DNA from: Legionella erythra
GTDB taxonomy: Bacteria; Pseudomonadota; Gammaproteobacteria; Legionellales; Legionellaceae
Reading direction: 5' to 3'
NCBI RefSeq assembly: GCF_001467615.1
Contig: NZ_LNYA01000032.1
Location: 1 to 64,000, forward strand
DNA length: 64,000 bases
The notes under the pieces were generated by a model, which was not told the DNA's origin, did not search any database, and worked only from the letters and a program-made list of their open reading frames with translations. Below are positions 9,715-18,692 of the stretch, piece by piece (position 1 is the stretch's first letter; each line of letters starts with the position of its first letter). The translations under genes were made by a program, and so were the position numbers.

Positions 9715-10933
9715 AATCAAAAACCTGTCCAAAATATTTTATTCACGCCTGAGTGATAATCTGCACAAGGTGGGCTCGGGATTACCCCATGAAGGAAAAG
9801 ATGACAAAATTGCCCTGGATAACATTAATTTAAGTCTGTGTTCCGGTGAAACCATCGGCATCATCGGCCGCAATGGCGCTGGCAAATCGACCCTGCTTTC
9901 ACTAATTGCCGGAATTGCAAGCCCAACCATGGGCGATCTGATCATTGAAGGTCACGTGACCGCCGTCATGACCCTGGGGGTTGGCTTACGCGAAGATTTA
10001 ACCGGCAGAGAAAATATTTATCTTGATGGCGAAATCCAGGGTAAATCACGGGAGTCGATGAATGCCCTTATGGATAACATCATTGAATTTTCCGAGTTGG
10101 GCCACTTCATCGACAAGCCAGTAAAAACTTACTCCACCGGCATGAAATCCAGGCTGGCCTTTTCCATGCTAGTTGAAATCGAACCCGAGATTTTAATCAT
10201 CGATGAAGCCCTGTCGGCTGGTGATATTTTCTTTGCCCAAAAAGCCTCCCGCAAAATCAGGGACATTTGCGCAAAGGGCAAAATCGTCATCCTGGTTTCC
10301 CATTCAATGGGAACTATCGAATCCATGTGTAATCGCTGCCTGTGGATGGAAAAAGGGCGCATTATTATGGATGACGTGCCGGCTGCCGTGACCCAGGCTT
10401 ACTTAAAAAAAATCCGGGAAGAGGACGAGCATACCGATACGCATCATGCGCGTTTTGAGCAATCCGAGGTTAATCATGAGGCTACCTATCAGATCAAAAA
10501 CGTTATTTTCCGATTAGCCGGCAGCGATTATCCGCAAACCATCTTTCACACCCAGGATCATTTTCTTACGGAAATTACGGTTGAACGGCTTCGTTTTGGT
10601 AAAGGCTCGCTTACGATGGTGATTGAGCGCATCGACGGGATTATTGTTTATCAGGAAACCATTGATTTAACCGGCATTGAACCGGATAAAAAGCTCGAAT
10701 TTCAACTGGAATTGTCATTAAATCCCCTGGTACTGAATAAGGGTTATTACCAATTGAAATTGCAGGTCAATGAAGGCACGGTTTGCAGTAATCATTTTAC
10801 TCGATTATTTGAAATTAAAAATAATTGCATGCCAAGCGGTGGTAGTCCCCTGCTTCATTACCCCGCAGAAATTAGTTTAGTTAATAAGGAAACGCCGGTA
10901 TGTTCGGATTCGATAGAACTGATTACTCAATGA
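9695..10933 (+). CDS. wzt: O-antigen ABC exporter ATP-binding subunit (Wzt type, second copy)
   Basis: A second complete Wzt-type ATPase of 412 residues. GRNGAGKST (58-66), YSTGM, LIIDEALSAGD and VSHS are all intact. The C-terminal region (about 250-400) is again an extension of the carbohydrate-binding type, but its sequence differs from that of the first copy. It overlaps the preceding gene by 20 bases and the permease gene by 34 bases, so the three are one translationally linked unit. With a single permease gene present, the two ATPases may form a heterodimer or alternate; see findings. Confidence 0.9.
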   Translation: MTTPHIEIKNLSKIFYSRLSDNLHKVGSGLPHEGKDDKIALDNINLSLCSGETIGIIGRNGAGKSTLLSLIAGIASPTMGDLIIEGHVTAVMTLGVGLREDLTGRENIYLDGEIQGKSRESMNALMDNIIEFSELGHFIDKPVKTYSTGMKSRLAFSMLVEIEPEILIIDEALSAGDIFFAQKASRKIRDICAKGKIVILVSHSMGTIESMCNRCLWMEKGRIIMDDVPAAVTQAYLKKIREEDEHTDTHHARFEQSEVNHEATYQIKNVIFRLAGSDYPQTIFHTQDHFLTEITVERLRFGKGSLTMVIERIDGIIVYQETIDLTGIEPDKKLEFQLELSLNPLVLNKGYYQLKLQVNEGTVCSNHFTRLFEIKNNCMPSGGSPLLHYPAEISLVNKETPVCSDSIELITQ

Positions 10934-11691
10934 TTTATAATTTTTTTAGGATTAATCTTAAAGATCGGTATCTGGCCTCCGCGCTGGGTGGCATTTGGGC
11001 TATCCTTAACCCCATCATCATGCTCAGTATTTTTACCTTTATTTTTGGCTTTGTTTATCGCGCCCGGTTACCCGGTGCAACGACGACGCTTTCTTATGTA
11101 GTCTGGTTAATCAGCGGCTATGGACCCTGGCTTGCCATCAGCGAAGGGCTTCTTAATTCCGCCAATTCCATCGTATCCAATACTGGCATCGTAAAAAACA
11201 TGGCGTTTAAAACCGAAATTTTACCGATATCGTCTGTTCTGATTTCCATTATCCCCCTGCTGGTGAGTCTGGTTTTCTTAACCCTTATCATGATAGCGGA
11301 TCATAATAGGCCTTCCTGGGAAGCCTTAATGGTTATCCCGGTCATCGCCATCATGTACTTTTTCATGTTTGGACTGGGTTTTTTCCTTTCTGCCGTGACT
11401 GTTTTTTTGAGGGATTTAGCCATTGTTCTGCCTAATATTTTGATGATGATTTTATTCGTTTCCCCTATTTTTTACACAGTCGAATCCATGCCGAGACCCA
11501 TTCAAATCGCCTCTGAATTTAATCCATTTTATATTCTTACAGAAGGCTTTCGTCAGCCACTGGTCTATCATACAATACCCAACCATTTAATTTATGGCTT
11601 AATTTACGTTTCAGGAATAGCAGCCTTATTGTATTTTTTTGGTTTGTCACGGTTTAGGAAAATCAAAGGCTACTTTACCTCTGTTATATAA
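10900..11691 (+). CDS. wzm: O-antigen ABC exporter permease (Wzm type)
   Basis: Inner-membrane permease of the ABC-2 family, 263 residues with six hydrophobic segments. The N-terminal FFRINLKDRYLASALGGIWAILNP is characteristic of Wzm/KpsM proteins, just before the first membrane helix. It forms the channel that carries the lipid-linked glycan to the periplasmic face. Translation probably restarts inside the end of the upstream ATPase gene (34-base overlap). An ABC-type exporter, with no Wzx/Wzy visible here, implies that the chain is completed in the cytoplasm before export. Confidence 0.9.
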   Translation: MFGFDRTDYSMIYNFFRINLKDRYLASALGGIWAILNPIIMLSIFTFIFGFVYRARLPGATTTLSYVVWLISGYGPWLAISEGLLNSANSIVSNTGIVKNMAFKTEILPISSVLISIIPLLVSLVFLTLIMIADHNRPSWEALMVIPVIAIMYFFMFGLGFFLSAVTVFLRDLAIVLPNILMMILFVSPIFYTVESMPRPIQIASEFNPFYILTEGFRQPLVYHTIPNHLIYGLIYVSGIAALLYFFGLSRFRKIKGYFTSVI

Positions 11692-11720
11692 ATACAATAA
11701 ATAATCAGTAAGGGAATAAC

Positions 11721-12584
11721 ATGTCAGCGAATATGACTCAGGACGAAATTGACAGGCAAAATCAAAACTACTGGAATGAATTATGTGGCAGCCCTCTGGC
11801 TCAATACCTGGGTGTTGTTGACTCCAGCCCATCCAGTCTGGCTATTTTTGATGATTATTATCTGACAGTTTACCCCTACCTCAAAAAATACCTTCCTGCC
11901 GTATGCATAAAAGGTAAAAAAGTGTTGGAAGTTGGTCTGGGTTATGGCACGATGGCCCAGTATTTGGCCGAAGCAGGGGCTGACTATCATGGCCTTGATA
12001 TCGCCAATAATGCAGCGGGTATGGCACGACACCGGTTACAACAAGTGGGGCTGGCGGGCGATGTGCGAGTAGGCAGCATGTTGGAATGCCCTTTCCCGGA
12101 TAATTATTTCGACCTGGTTGTATCAATTGGTTGCTTTCACCATACGGGCAGCGTCCAGAAATGCGTCGATCAGGCCCATCGCATACTAAAGCCAGGCGGC
12201 AAAGCCGTGATTATGGTATATAATAAATTTTCCTTCCGGCAGTGGACGCGTTGGCCTATAGCCACTGTACGTAATCTTTTACAGCAATGGACTGGCTTTA
12301 AAAACCTCTCCAGAAAAGTAACCGTCGCGCAGCGTCACGCCTACGATGCCTCCGTGGACGGTCAAAAGGCGGCGCCTGAAACCGAATTTTTTTCAGTGAA
12401 GGAATTAAAATCCATTTTTTCTGATTACACAAGCGTGCAAGTCACTCGGGAAAATTTTGACGATTATGATGTAGTCCGATGGAAGAATATTCCTATTATT
12501 AAAATGGGTTCACGTGCTGATTATTTAAACACCCGATGGTGTCGACATCTGGGCTTGGATCTTTATGTCGAAGCGATAAAATAA
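11721..12584 (+). CDS. class I SAM-dependent methyltransferase
   Basis: A 287-residue methyltransferase. The SAM-binding motif I is VLEVGLGYGTMAQYL, followed by the acidic ribose contact in HGLDIAN and the post-motif CFHHTGSV and ILKPGGK. This places it in the methyltransferase type 11 group. It lies 29 bases behind the exporter permease, in the same operon. In ABC-dependent O-antigens a methyl group can cap the non-reducing end and act as the export signal read by the Wzt extension. That role is an inference from position. Confidence 0.8.
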   Translation: MSANMTQDEIDRQNQNYWNELCGSPLAQYLGVVDSSPSSLAIFDDYYLTVYPYLKKYLPAVCIKGKKVLEVGLGYGTMAQYLAEAGADYHGLDIANNAAGMARHRLQQVGLAGDVRVGSMLECPFPDNYFDLVVSIGCFHHTGSVQKCVDQAHRILKPGGKAVIMVYNKFSFRQWTRWPIATVRNLLQQWTGFKNLSRKVTVAQRHAYDASVDGQKAAPETEFFSVKELKSIFSDYTSVQVTRENFDDYDVVRWKNIPIIKMGSRADYLNTRWCRHLGLDLYVEAIK

Positions 12585-12620
12585 CCTCAATCCTGGCTTG
12601 ATAATTTGATGGATAAGACT

Positions 12621-14000
12621 ATGAAGCTAAACATATTATTTTTGTGTAATAAACCAAAGTCAGCTACTGACGCAAATACTATTATCGATCACATTTCAGC
12701 TTTTGAAGATTACTCCCAACATCATGTCTTTACCTATTCGAATGTTGGTGATATTTCCCCCCGCATCCAATTGGAACAATTTGATGCAATAATGATTCAT
12801 TATTCCATTTCACTGGTGAATGATTATTACATTTCTCCCCAGTCAAAGGCTCTTCTGCGTGATTTTACCGGTTTAAAAATCATGTTCATCCAGGATGAGT
12901 ACAGACAAATCAATAAAATTGTTTCTGAGATTGATTATTTAAAGATTGATGTGCTTTTCACCTGTTTCCCTCCAGAGGAAATGAGTAAAATTTACTGTCC
13001 ATCCAAACTACCTTTTTTATCCCTATACAGCAATTTAACCGGTTATATTCCTGAAAGACTGCTTGATTTTCCACCCGCCCGTATCCCGTTGACAGCACAA
13101 CGTGAAATTGATGTCGGTTACCGCAGTCGTAAAGTACCGTATTGGTTAGGTCAATTAGGTTATGAAAAATGGCATATTGTGGAACAATGGCAGCAGTTGG
13201 CTGAAAAAAATAGCGGCCTTAAAACGGACATTTCTTACTATGAGCAGGATAGAATTTATGGAGATAACTGGGTCAGATTCCTCCTTACCTGTAAAACGAC
13301 GTTAGGGGTTGAAAGTGGTGCCAGCATCATGGATTTCACGGGGCAGTTGCAAACACTGGTTGACTTTCATCAAGCGACTTACCCTGACGATTCATTTGAA
13401 AAAATTCAAAAAATCTATCTCCGGGAGCATGAGGGCCTGTACAAGCTCAATCAGATTTCACCCCGTTGTTTTGAGGCGATTGCCTTAAAAACAGTCTTGG
13501 TTTTATATGAAGGCGACTATTCAGGTATTTTAACGGCCGGACAGCATTATATCCCCCTTAAAAAAGATTTTAGCAACATTCAGGAAGTCATTGCCAAAAT
13601 TAAAAATACGGCTTACCTGCAAGCGATGGCCAATAAGGCGTATGAAGACATTGCACTCAATAGCCAATACCATTATTCAAGCTTCATTCAGCGTTTCGAT
13701 GACATCATCACGAACGAATTCAAACAGCGAGATAAAAGAAAAGCCGCTCAACCTTACCAGCCCGATGACTTACAAACGTCGCTATCTGCTTTTGACTTCC
13801 CTGTTGCGGAACATCCATTCGAGGAGGTGAAAAGGAAGGTAGCTATCCGACCCATCCTCAGCCGGGCGTTGCATTTGCTCATTAATCGGTTCGCACAAAG
13901 TGCCACTTTACGAAAATTTAAATTTTTCCTCACGCAACGGGTTGTTATATTCAACCCGCTCTTACGAGTCATTAAACGGCGCCTGTTACAACTTATTTAG
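12621..14000 (+). CDS. glycosyltransferase-like protein, first of three paralogues
   Basis: About 459 residues from the ATG at 12621, chosen because the paralogue at 15445-16749 starts with the same MKLNIL.LCNKP. It has no signal or membrane segment. Shared landmarks with the two paralogues are DAIMIHYS, FIQDEYRQIN, LTGYIPERLL, VESGAS, ISPRCFEAIA and HYIPLKKDFSNI. The E and acidic residues in ISPRCFE and the Rossmann-like pattern resemble CgeB/GT4-type transferases with a GT-B fold. It is the last gene of the plus-strand exporter operon and converges on its relatives. Sugar donor and acceptor are unknown. The glycosyltransferase call is family-level inference. Confidence 0.6.
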   Translation: MKLNILFLCNKPKSATDANTIIDHISAFEDYSQHHVFTYSNVGDISPRIQLEQFDAIMIHYSISLVNDYYISPQSKALLRDFTGLKIMFIQDEYRQINKIVSEIDYLKIDVLFTCFPPEEMSKIYCPSKLPFLSLYSNLTGYIPERLLDFPPARIPLTAQREIDVGYRSRKVPYWLGQLGYEKWHIVEQWQQLAEKNSGLKTDISYYEQDRIYGDNWVRFLLTCKTTLGVESGASIMDFTGQLQTLVDFHQATYPDDSFEKIQKIYLREHEGLYKLNQISPRCFEAIALKTVLVLYEGDYSGILTAGQHYIPLKKDFSNIQEVIAKIKNTAYLQAMANKAYEDIALNSQYHYSSFIQRFDDIITNEFKQRDKRKAAQPYQPDDLQTSLSAFDFPVAEHPFEEVKRKVAIRPILSRALHLLINRFAQSATLRKFKFFLTQRVVIFNPLLRVIKRRLLQLI

Positions 14001-14061
14001 GAGAAGCTGTTTAGCTGTTCCGGCTTAAATTTCCGCATTGTCGGTTGGGAAGCAAATTCGT

Positions 14062-14080
14062 TGCCCGCAACCGGCGGGCA
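14062..14080. repeat. GC-rich inverted repeat between convergent genes
   Basis: TGCCCGC and GCGGGCA form a 7-bp stem with loop AACCG, between the ends of two convergent glycosyltransferase paralogues. The arms are identical to those at 3019-3036. It could stop transcription from both sides, though no T-run follows. Confidence 0.4.
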
Positions 14081-14105
14081 GGAAAATTGACAGAAAAGTC
14101 AGATT

Positions 14106-15431
14106 TTAGCCGGACTGTTTGATGAGTCTGGACTTTAAATAAGTCAGGTAGCGATGAGCCCCTTTAAAAAGCAGCTTAAAACGTTCGGGAAGACTGTGTT
14201 TGTTATCAGCAAGAAGTTTAAAGAAATTCATGAGAATGAATGTTAATTCCGTCGTACTTCGTCTCACGGCGTTAAGCCAATGGTGTTTTGACAATTTCTC
14301 AAACTGTTGCTGAACAACATCCAACCGCCCCTGTCGTGGATGCTCTATCTGCATCAGCAATTCATCAGCAATTAAATTGGAAAAAACATGCTGACTGTAT
14401 TTGTCTGATAAAATTAAATCATCAAACGTTTTATCGACCATGCCCTGCAGAAAAGCAGTATCCCGCAGGCGGGCCAACACCTCATCCAGATTGGAAAAAT
14501 CCTTTTCGAGCACAATATAGTGCTTGTCGGCTTCACAAACCCCGCTGTAGTACCCTGGAAACATAATCATCGCAGTTCTGGTGGCAGCAGCCTCAAATAC
14601 TCGGGGTGAAATGGCATTATAAAGAATCTTGCCGTCGTAAGGTTTTAATACTTGCTCATACAGTTCAGAAAAACTCGCCTGTTTGTTTTTTTGCAGATAA
14701 TGATTGGTTTTTTTTATAACACGCCCATCAAAATCCCATATGCTGGCACCACTTTCGGTACCCAGAACCGCTTTGGAATTTTTAAGAAGTGTTAACCAGG
14801 CCTCTCCATAAACGCGATTGGACTCTTCAAGGCTTATGTCCAACCGCAGGCGGCTACCCGCTACCCGCTGGCAAAATTGTTCGGCTATCCATTGTTTCTC
14901 ATAAGCCAGACTTCCCAACCAATAATCACAGCGTCTTGCGCGGTAGGACACATCGAGCGGCCGTTCGGCAATATCGGGTGATTGATAGGTTTTCATCGCT
15001 TCTTGAACATAGCCAGTCAGCACCGTGGTTTTTTTCAAGCTTTTTAAGCGGGGATCCGGGTAAGCGATATCGATAACGGATTGATTCACCAGGGTAAAAA
15101 GCAGATTAAATTGCAAACGGTACAGGTACTCCTGTACTTCGTTGACCTTCTGGTATTCATCCTGCAGAAAAAGAAATTTTGTACCCTGATAATCCATCAG
15201 TCTTTTCTTTAAACTGGCAGAGAGATAATAATGCGTGTAGGGCTTTATCGAGTAATGGATGCCAATCGCATCAAAAACCGATAAGTCCAGCTTATCAATG
15301 GTTTTACAGACCAGTGGATTTAGGATATGCCAATGCAATTTCTTACTGGACGTGACAGCGGCAATATGATCCTGCACAGCGCCCGCTGGGTGCGTGGTGT
15401 CAGCGAGAAATAAAACCTGGGGTTGATTCAT
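14106..15431 (-). CDS. glycosyltransferase-like protein, divergent third paralogue
   Basis: A 441-residue soluble protein. It keeps the family landmarks DAIGIHYS, FLQDEYQKVN, LTGYVQEAM, TESGASIWDF, ISPRVFEAAA and HYIVLEKDFSNLDEV, but it is clearly more distant from the other two than they are from each other. Gene order is minus strand, 13 bases downstream of its closer neighbour at 15445-16749. The DEY and ESGAS motifs are conserved in all three and may be functional. It probably adds a different residue to the same glycan; acceptor and donor are unknown. Confidence 0.58.
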   Translation of the reverse strand: MNQPQVLFLADTTHPAGAVQDHIAAVTSSKKLHWHILNPLVCKTIDKLDLSVFDAIGIHYSIKPYTHYYLSASLKKRLMDYQGTKFLFLQDEYQKVNEVQEYLYRLQFNLLFTLVNQSVIDIAYPDPRLKSLKKTTVLTGYVQEAMKTYQSPDIAERPLDVSYRARRCDYWLGSLAYEKQWIAEQFCQRVAGSRLRLDISLEESNRVYGEAWLTLLKNSKAVLGTESGASIWDFDGRVIKKTNHYLQKNKQASFSELYEQVLKPYDGKILYNAISPRVFEAAATRTAMIMFPGYYSGVCEADKHYIVLEKDFSNLDEVLARLRDTAFLQGMVDKTFDDLILSDKYSQHVFSNLIADELLMQIEHPRQGRLDVVQQQFEKLSKHHWLNAVRRSTTELTFILMNFFKLLADNKHSLPERFKLLFKGAHRYLTYLKSRLIKQSG

Positions 15432-15444
15432 GACCGCAATCCAT

Positions 15445-16749
15445 TCATTTAAACTGATAATATTTTTTCTTAAGCATTTTAATGGTCGTTTGTGGTTTTA
15501 AAATGCCCTTAATTACCTTACGCATACTCAAGGGCAGTCGTTGATAGGTTTTCATACCTAACCTAAACAGCCGGGTCTTCAAAGGAACATGCCGTATAAT
15601 TTTTCTAAACTCATCGGGTTGGTAATAGCTGCCTGAGAGAACGTAATCGCGTTGGTTGAATTCTTTATCAATGACCTCATCAACGAGACGTATAAAGGAT
15701 TGATAGCTGTATTGTCCACCCAGAGCGATTTCGTCATAGGTTCTATTCACCATATTCTGAAGATAATCGTCATCTTTTAATTTGCGCAAAACATCGCCAA
15801 TGTTACTAAAGTCTTTTTTAAGACTGATGTAATGCCTGTCAGGAATTAATACGCCGGAATATTCTCCTTCATATAAAATCAAAGCCGTCTTTAAGGCAAT
15901 CGCTTCAAAACAGCGTGGGGAAATCTGGTTGAGCTTGTATTGCCCTTCGTGTTCACGCAAATACAATTGTTGCACGTCCTGAAATGAAGCATGAGGATGA
16001 GTTAACTCGTAAGCCTCAACCTCCTTTTCCAACTCCCCAGTAAAATCCATGACGCTTGCGCCGCTTTCAACCCCTAAAGTGGCCTTGCAACGGCTTAAAA
16101 ATTCAATCCATTTCTGCCCATAGAGGCGATCGCGTTCATGGTAAGATACATCACAAATCAGGTTTTTCCCTTCAGTATGCTCTTGCCATTTTTCAACAAT
16201 ATTCCACTTCTCATAGGCTAACTCGCCAAACCAGGCAGACAAACGTCTGGCTCGATATCCTGCATGGATAGGCCTGTTTTTTATGGGCGGCTGCTCTTTA
16301 AACTGTAAAAGACGCTCAGGAATATAACCCGTCAGGTTATTGTATTTCGATACCTTGGGTAAATCGCTTGTCCTGTAGATACGCTCCATTTCACCTTCAG
16401 GGAAGCAAGTAAACAGAACATCTACATCCAGATACTGCAATTGGCTGACCATATGATTGATCTGTCGGTATTCATCCTGGACAAAAATAATTTTTAATCC
16501 CTGATAATGACGCAGCCTTTCTTTCGCATGCTGGGACAGGTAACTATTATTCAATATACATAAGGAGTAATGAATAATAATAGCATCAAATTTCTGCAAA
16601 TCCAGTTTGGGACTCAAGTCGCCCAGATTCGATAACAGCCAAATGCGATGTTTTGAATAATCGGTAAATGCATCAATGTGATCAATGATCGTATTGGCAT
16701 CATTCCCAACGGGGGGTTTGTTGCATAATAACAAGATGTTTAATTTCAT
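15445..16749 (-). CDS. glycosyltransferase-like protein, second paralogue
   Basis: A 434-residue protein that aligns with the product of 12621-14000 over nearly its whole length with few gaps; by eye well over half the residues are identical. Examples are DANTIIDHI, QDEYRQIN, DVLFTCFP, LTGYIPERLL, LGVESGAS, YLREHEG.YKLNQISPRCFEAIALKT. The 12621 copy continues about 60 residues further. It is transcribed on the opposite strand from that copy, so duplication was accompanied by inversion. A cytoplasmic GT-B-like transferase is the likeliest role (inference). Confidence 0.6.
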   Translation of the reverse strand: MKLNILLLCNKPPVGNDANTIIDHIDAFTDYSKHRIWLLSNLGDLSPKLDLQKFDAIIIHYSLCILNNSYLSQHAKERLRHYQGLKIIFVQDEYRQINHMVSQLQYLDVDVLFTCFPEGEMERIYRTSDLPKVSKYNNLTGYIPERLLQFKEQPPIKNRPIHAGYRARRLSAWFGELAYEKWNIVEKWQEHTEGKNLICDVSYHERDRLYGQKWIEFLSRCKATLGVESGASVMDFTGELEKEVEAYELTHPHASFQDVQQLYLREHEGQYKLNQISPRCFEAIALKTALILYEGEYSGVLIPDRHYISLKKDFSNIGDVLRKLKDDDYLQNMVNRTYDEIALGGQYSYQSFIRLVDEVIDKEFNQRDYVLSGSYYQPDEFRKIIRHVPLKTRLFRLGMKTYQRLPLSMRKVIKGILKPQTTIKMLKKKYYQFK

Positions 16750-16773
16750 GGTTAACTCATACTAAAAGGACTG

Positions 16774-17454
16774 TTACTGCCATCCCTTGTAAAACAGGCT
16801 GTGCAGTATGGATAGACCTGCTTCGCTTTCATGGTGGACAGGAAGCCATCGATCATCAAGTGGACTGTAATTCTGATAAATTAACTGGATGCCTTGCTCG
16901 GCAAACAATTCATCATTCTGATAACCGCCTGCTCCATGACCACAAAGGTAAGCTTCTGCGTCGACCTGTTTGAGTAGTTCAATGAGCAGCTCAGTAGCAT
17001 GCTGACTATGGCTCAGCTCTGATTGCCTGACAAACCGTGTTTTTAATCCCAATAAAGCAGCAATGACTGTCACCGCATGCATATTATATTGCGCAAGCGA
17101 AGTGGTATTGAAATCAAGCAAAGGCTCTATTTTCGCCATAACTTCATCATAAAAAGGCGCTTTTTTATAATTAAAAAACAAAGACTTTTTAATTTTTTTA
17201 ATATGGAAATCTTTATCTGAAAAAAAGACATCCTTAATTAATTGAGTCCCCGATTCTTTTTTAATCGGCAGCCCATACCAGGATGGCTCCTTATTATTCA
17301 GCAATTTAACCCGATTACACCAGGAACCTGACCCGCTGCCGCTTTTAGGATAGGCCACTTCATCCAAAAAGATAAATACGTCGGCTTGCCTTATTTTGTC
17401 GAAATAACCATTCCAGGGAAAAAAATTAGGCTGGTGGATTGCGCAAACGACCAT
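16774..17454 (-). CDS. WbqC-family protein
   Basis: About 226 residues from the ATG at 17454. A TTG at 17466 is possible but sits too close to its AAGG box. The N-terminal CAIHQPNFFPWNGYFDKI followed by FIFLDE and, later, GLPIKK is the signature of the WbqC-like family, which is found in O-antigen clusters and has no settled biochemical function. Near the C-terminus GHGAGGYQNDELF and YNYSPLDD-like residues are also typical. Base composition of this gene is distinctly AT-rich compared with the flanking housekeeping genes. It is in the minus-strand unit with the methyltransferase upstream. Confidence 0.8.
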   Translation of the reverse strand: MVVCAIHQPNFFPWNGYFDKIRQADVFIFLDEVAYPKSGSGSGSWCNRVKLLNNKEPSWYGLPIKKESGTQLIKDVFFSDKDFHIKKIKKSLFFNYKKAPFYDEVMAKIEPLLDFNTTSLAQYNMHAVTVIAALLGLKTRFVRQSELSHSQHATELLIELLKQVDAEAYLCGHGAGGYQNDELFAEQGIQLIYQNYSPLDDRWLPVHHESEAGLSILHSLFYKGWQ

Positions 17455-17473
17455 TTGATTATCCAAATACCTT

Positions 17474-17494
17474 GTGCCGGTATTATTCCGGCAC
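17474..17494. repeat. hairpin between methyltransferase and WbqC genes
   Basis: GTGCCGG and CCGGCAC form a perfect 7-bp stem with a seven-base loop in the 46-base space between two minus-strand genes. There is no T-run, so it may be an RNA-processing or attenuation hairpin rather than a terminator. Confidence 0.4.
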
Positions 17495-17500
17495 GATCAA

Positions 17501-18538
17501 TTAATCTTTAATGGCAACAATAGTGATACCGGAAGGTTCAACTATCTCCCGGACTATGCGCATCGAGGCTTCATCACACCAGCCCCTGACCTCCTCAGGT
17601 GTATGACGATGGGCATTTTTAGGCGCATACCAATCGTAATTAATATGATTCATTTCTTCCAGATTTAGTTTGGAATCATAGTAGGCCTTAAATACATGCC
17701 AATAAAAGAAACGCTGCAGATTAATTTTACCGGCAGGAATATCCAGAAGTTTAATCTCTTCAGGAATATCAATGGTAATATCCAAATCGCCCAATAATTT
17801 TCCAAGTTTGGTCAAGGGCCGTAACGCATCCCATCCTTCCTCAGGATTCATAGGCTGTAGTTGTTCACGGATGTAGTCATCGACAAACTCGCGAATAGGT
17901 CCTTTTTTATTATAAACATAAAACAAAAACATCCCTTTCTTCTTTAATAACTTAGCCAGGGACAAAAAGGTATTGCGCGTCGAATCCGTATGATGCATAA
18001 CACCTTCGGAAAAAATCATATCCACTGTACTGGGCTTCAAGGGTAATTTTTCTATATTGGCCTGCATAAACGCTGCATCTCTAACTTGACGGCTTTCAAA
18101 ACGCTGACGACAAACATCGACTGCAGTTGAAATATCAATACCCAAATAATGAATGTTTGAAAAATTATCTTTCCAATATTCCAGAGCAGACAATCCAGCC
18201 CCGCAACCCGCATCCAGCACAATTGGTTTCGATGCAAAAGAATTAACATAAGGCGTCGGCTCAGCATAGCGTTCAATTAACCACCGGCGAGTACGAGTTA
18301 CCATTTCCTCTGATTCAAAGCTATCTCGCTGCGACCATTTAAAACCAAAGGCTTCCTGAGTTTGCTGTTGAGCATTAGAGATGGAGTCCTGAAAGCGAAC
18401 AACACCATTGGAATAGGTTAATCTTTCTTTTTTACTCTCCGCATCAAGATCGAGAATTTCAGAAAACCAATCCGGTAGAGACAGGGTGTCTAGCCCAATA
18501 TTTTTCAAGCTTATTGGTTTCTCACACACCTCGCTCAT
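17501..18538 (-). CDS. class I SAM-dependent methyltransferase
   Basis: A 345-residue protein. Motif I is VLDAGCGAGLSALEYW, followed by YLGIDIS and the motif stretch MIFSEGVMHHTDSTRN, typical of class I methyltransferases of the type 11 group. About 70 N-terminal residues before the SAM fold and a C-terminal part with YDWYAPKNAHRHTPEEV are unassigned; that C-terminal pattern recurs in methyltransferases of polysaccharide and lipid clusters. It is the first gene of a minus-strand unit that runs through WbqC and two glycosyltransferases. Acceptor unknown. Confidence 0.78.
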   Translation of the reverse strand: MSEVCEKPISLKNIGLDTLSLPDWFSEILDLDAESKKERLTYSNGVVRFQDSISNAQQQTQEAFGFKWSQRDSFESEEMVTRTRRWLIERYAEPTPYVNSFASKPIVLDAGCGAGLSALEYWKDNFSNIHYLGIDISTAVDVCRQRFESRQVRDAAFMQANIEKLPLKPSTVDMIFSEGVMHHTDSTRNTFLSLAKLLKKKGMFLFYVYNKKGPIREFVDDYIREQLQPMNPEEGWDALRPLTKLGKLLGDLDITIDIPEEIKLLDIPAGKINLQRFFYWHVFKAYYDSKLNLEEMNHINYDWYAPKNAHRHTPEEVRGWCDEASMRIVREIVEPSGITIVAIKD

Positions 18539-18605
18539 CGTACGCTCCTTTAATAATTATTGACGGTAAATCAGAATGTCCATACACGAAAAAATGAATT
18601 ACAGG

Positions 18606-18633
18606 TTGTAATTTCATGACTTATTCTTATAAT
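18606..18633 (+). promoter_or_regulatory. sigma-70-type promoter for the GNAT gene
   Basis: TTGTAA (18606-18611) and a perfect TATAAT (18628-18633) are separated by 16 bases, 60 bases upstream of the ATG at 18693, in the spacer between two divergent genes. Confidence 0.5.
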
Positions 18634-18692
18634 GGGGCTAATGATATGAGAGTATTAAATGATTGTAAATAACACGCCGACTCCCTGATCCA

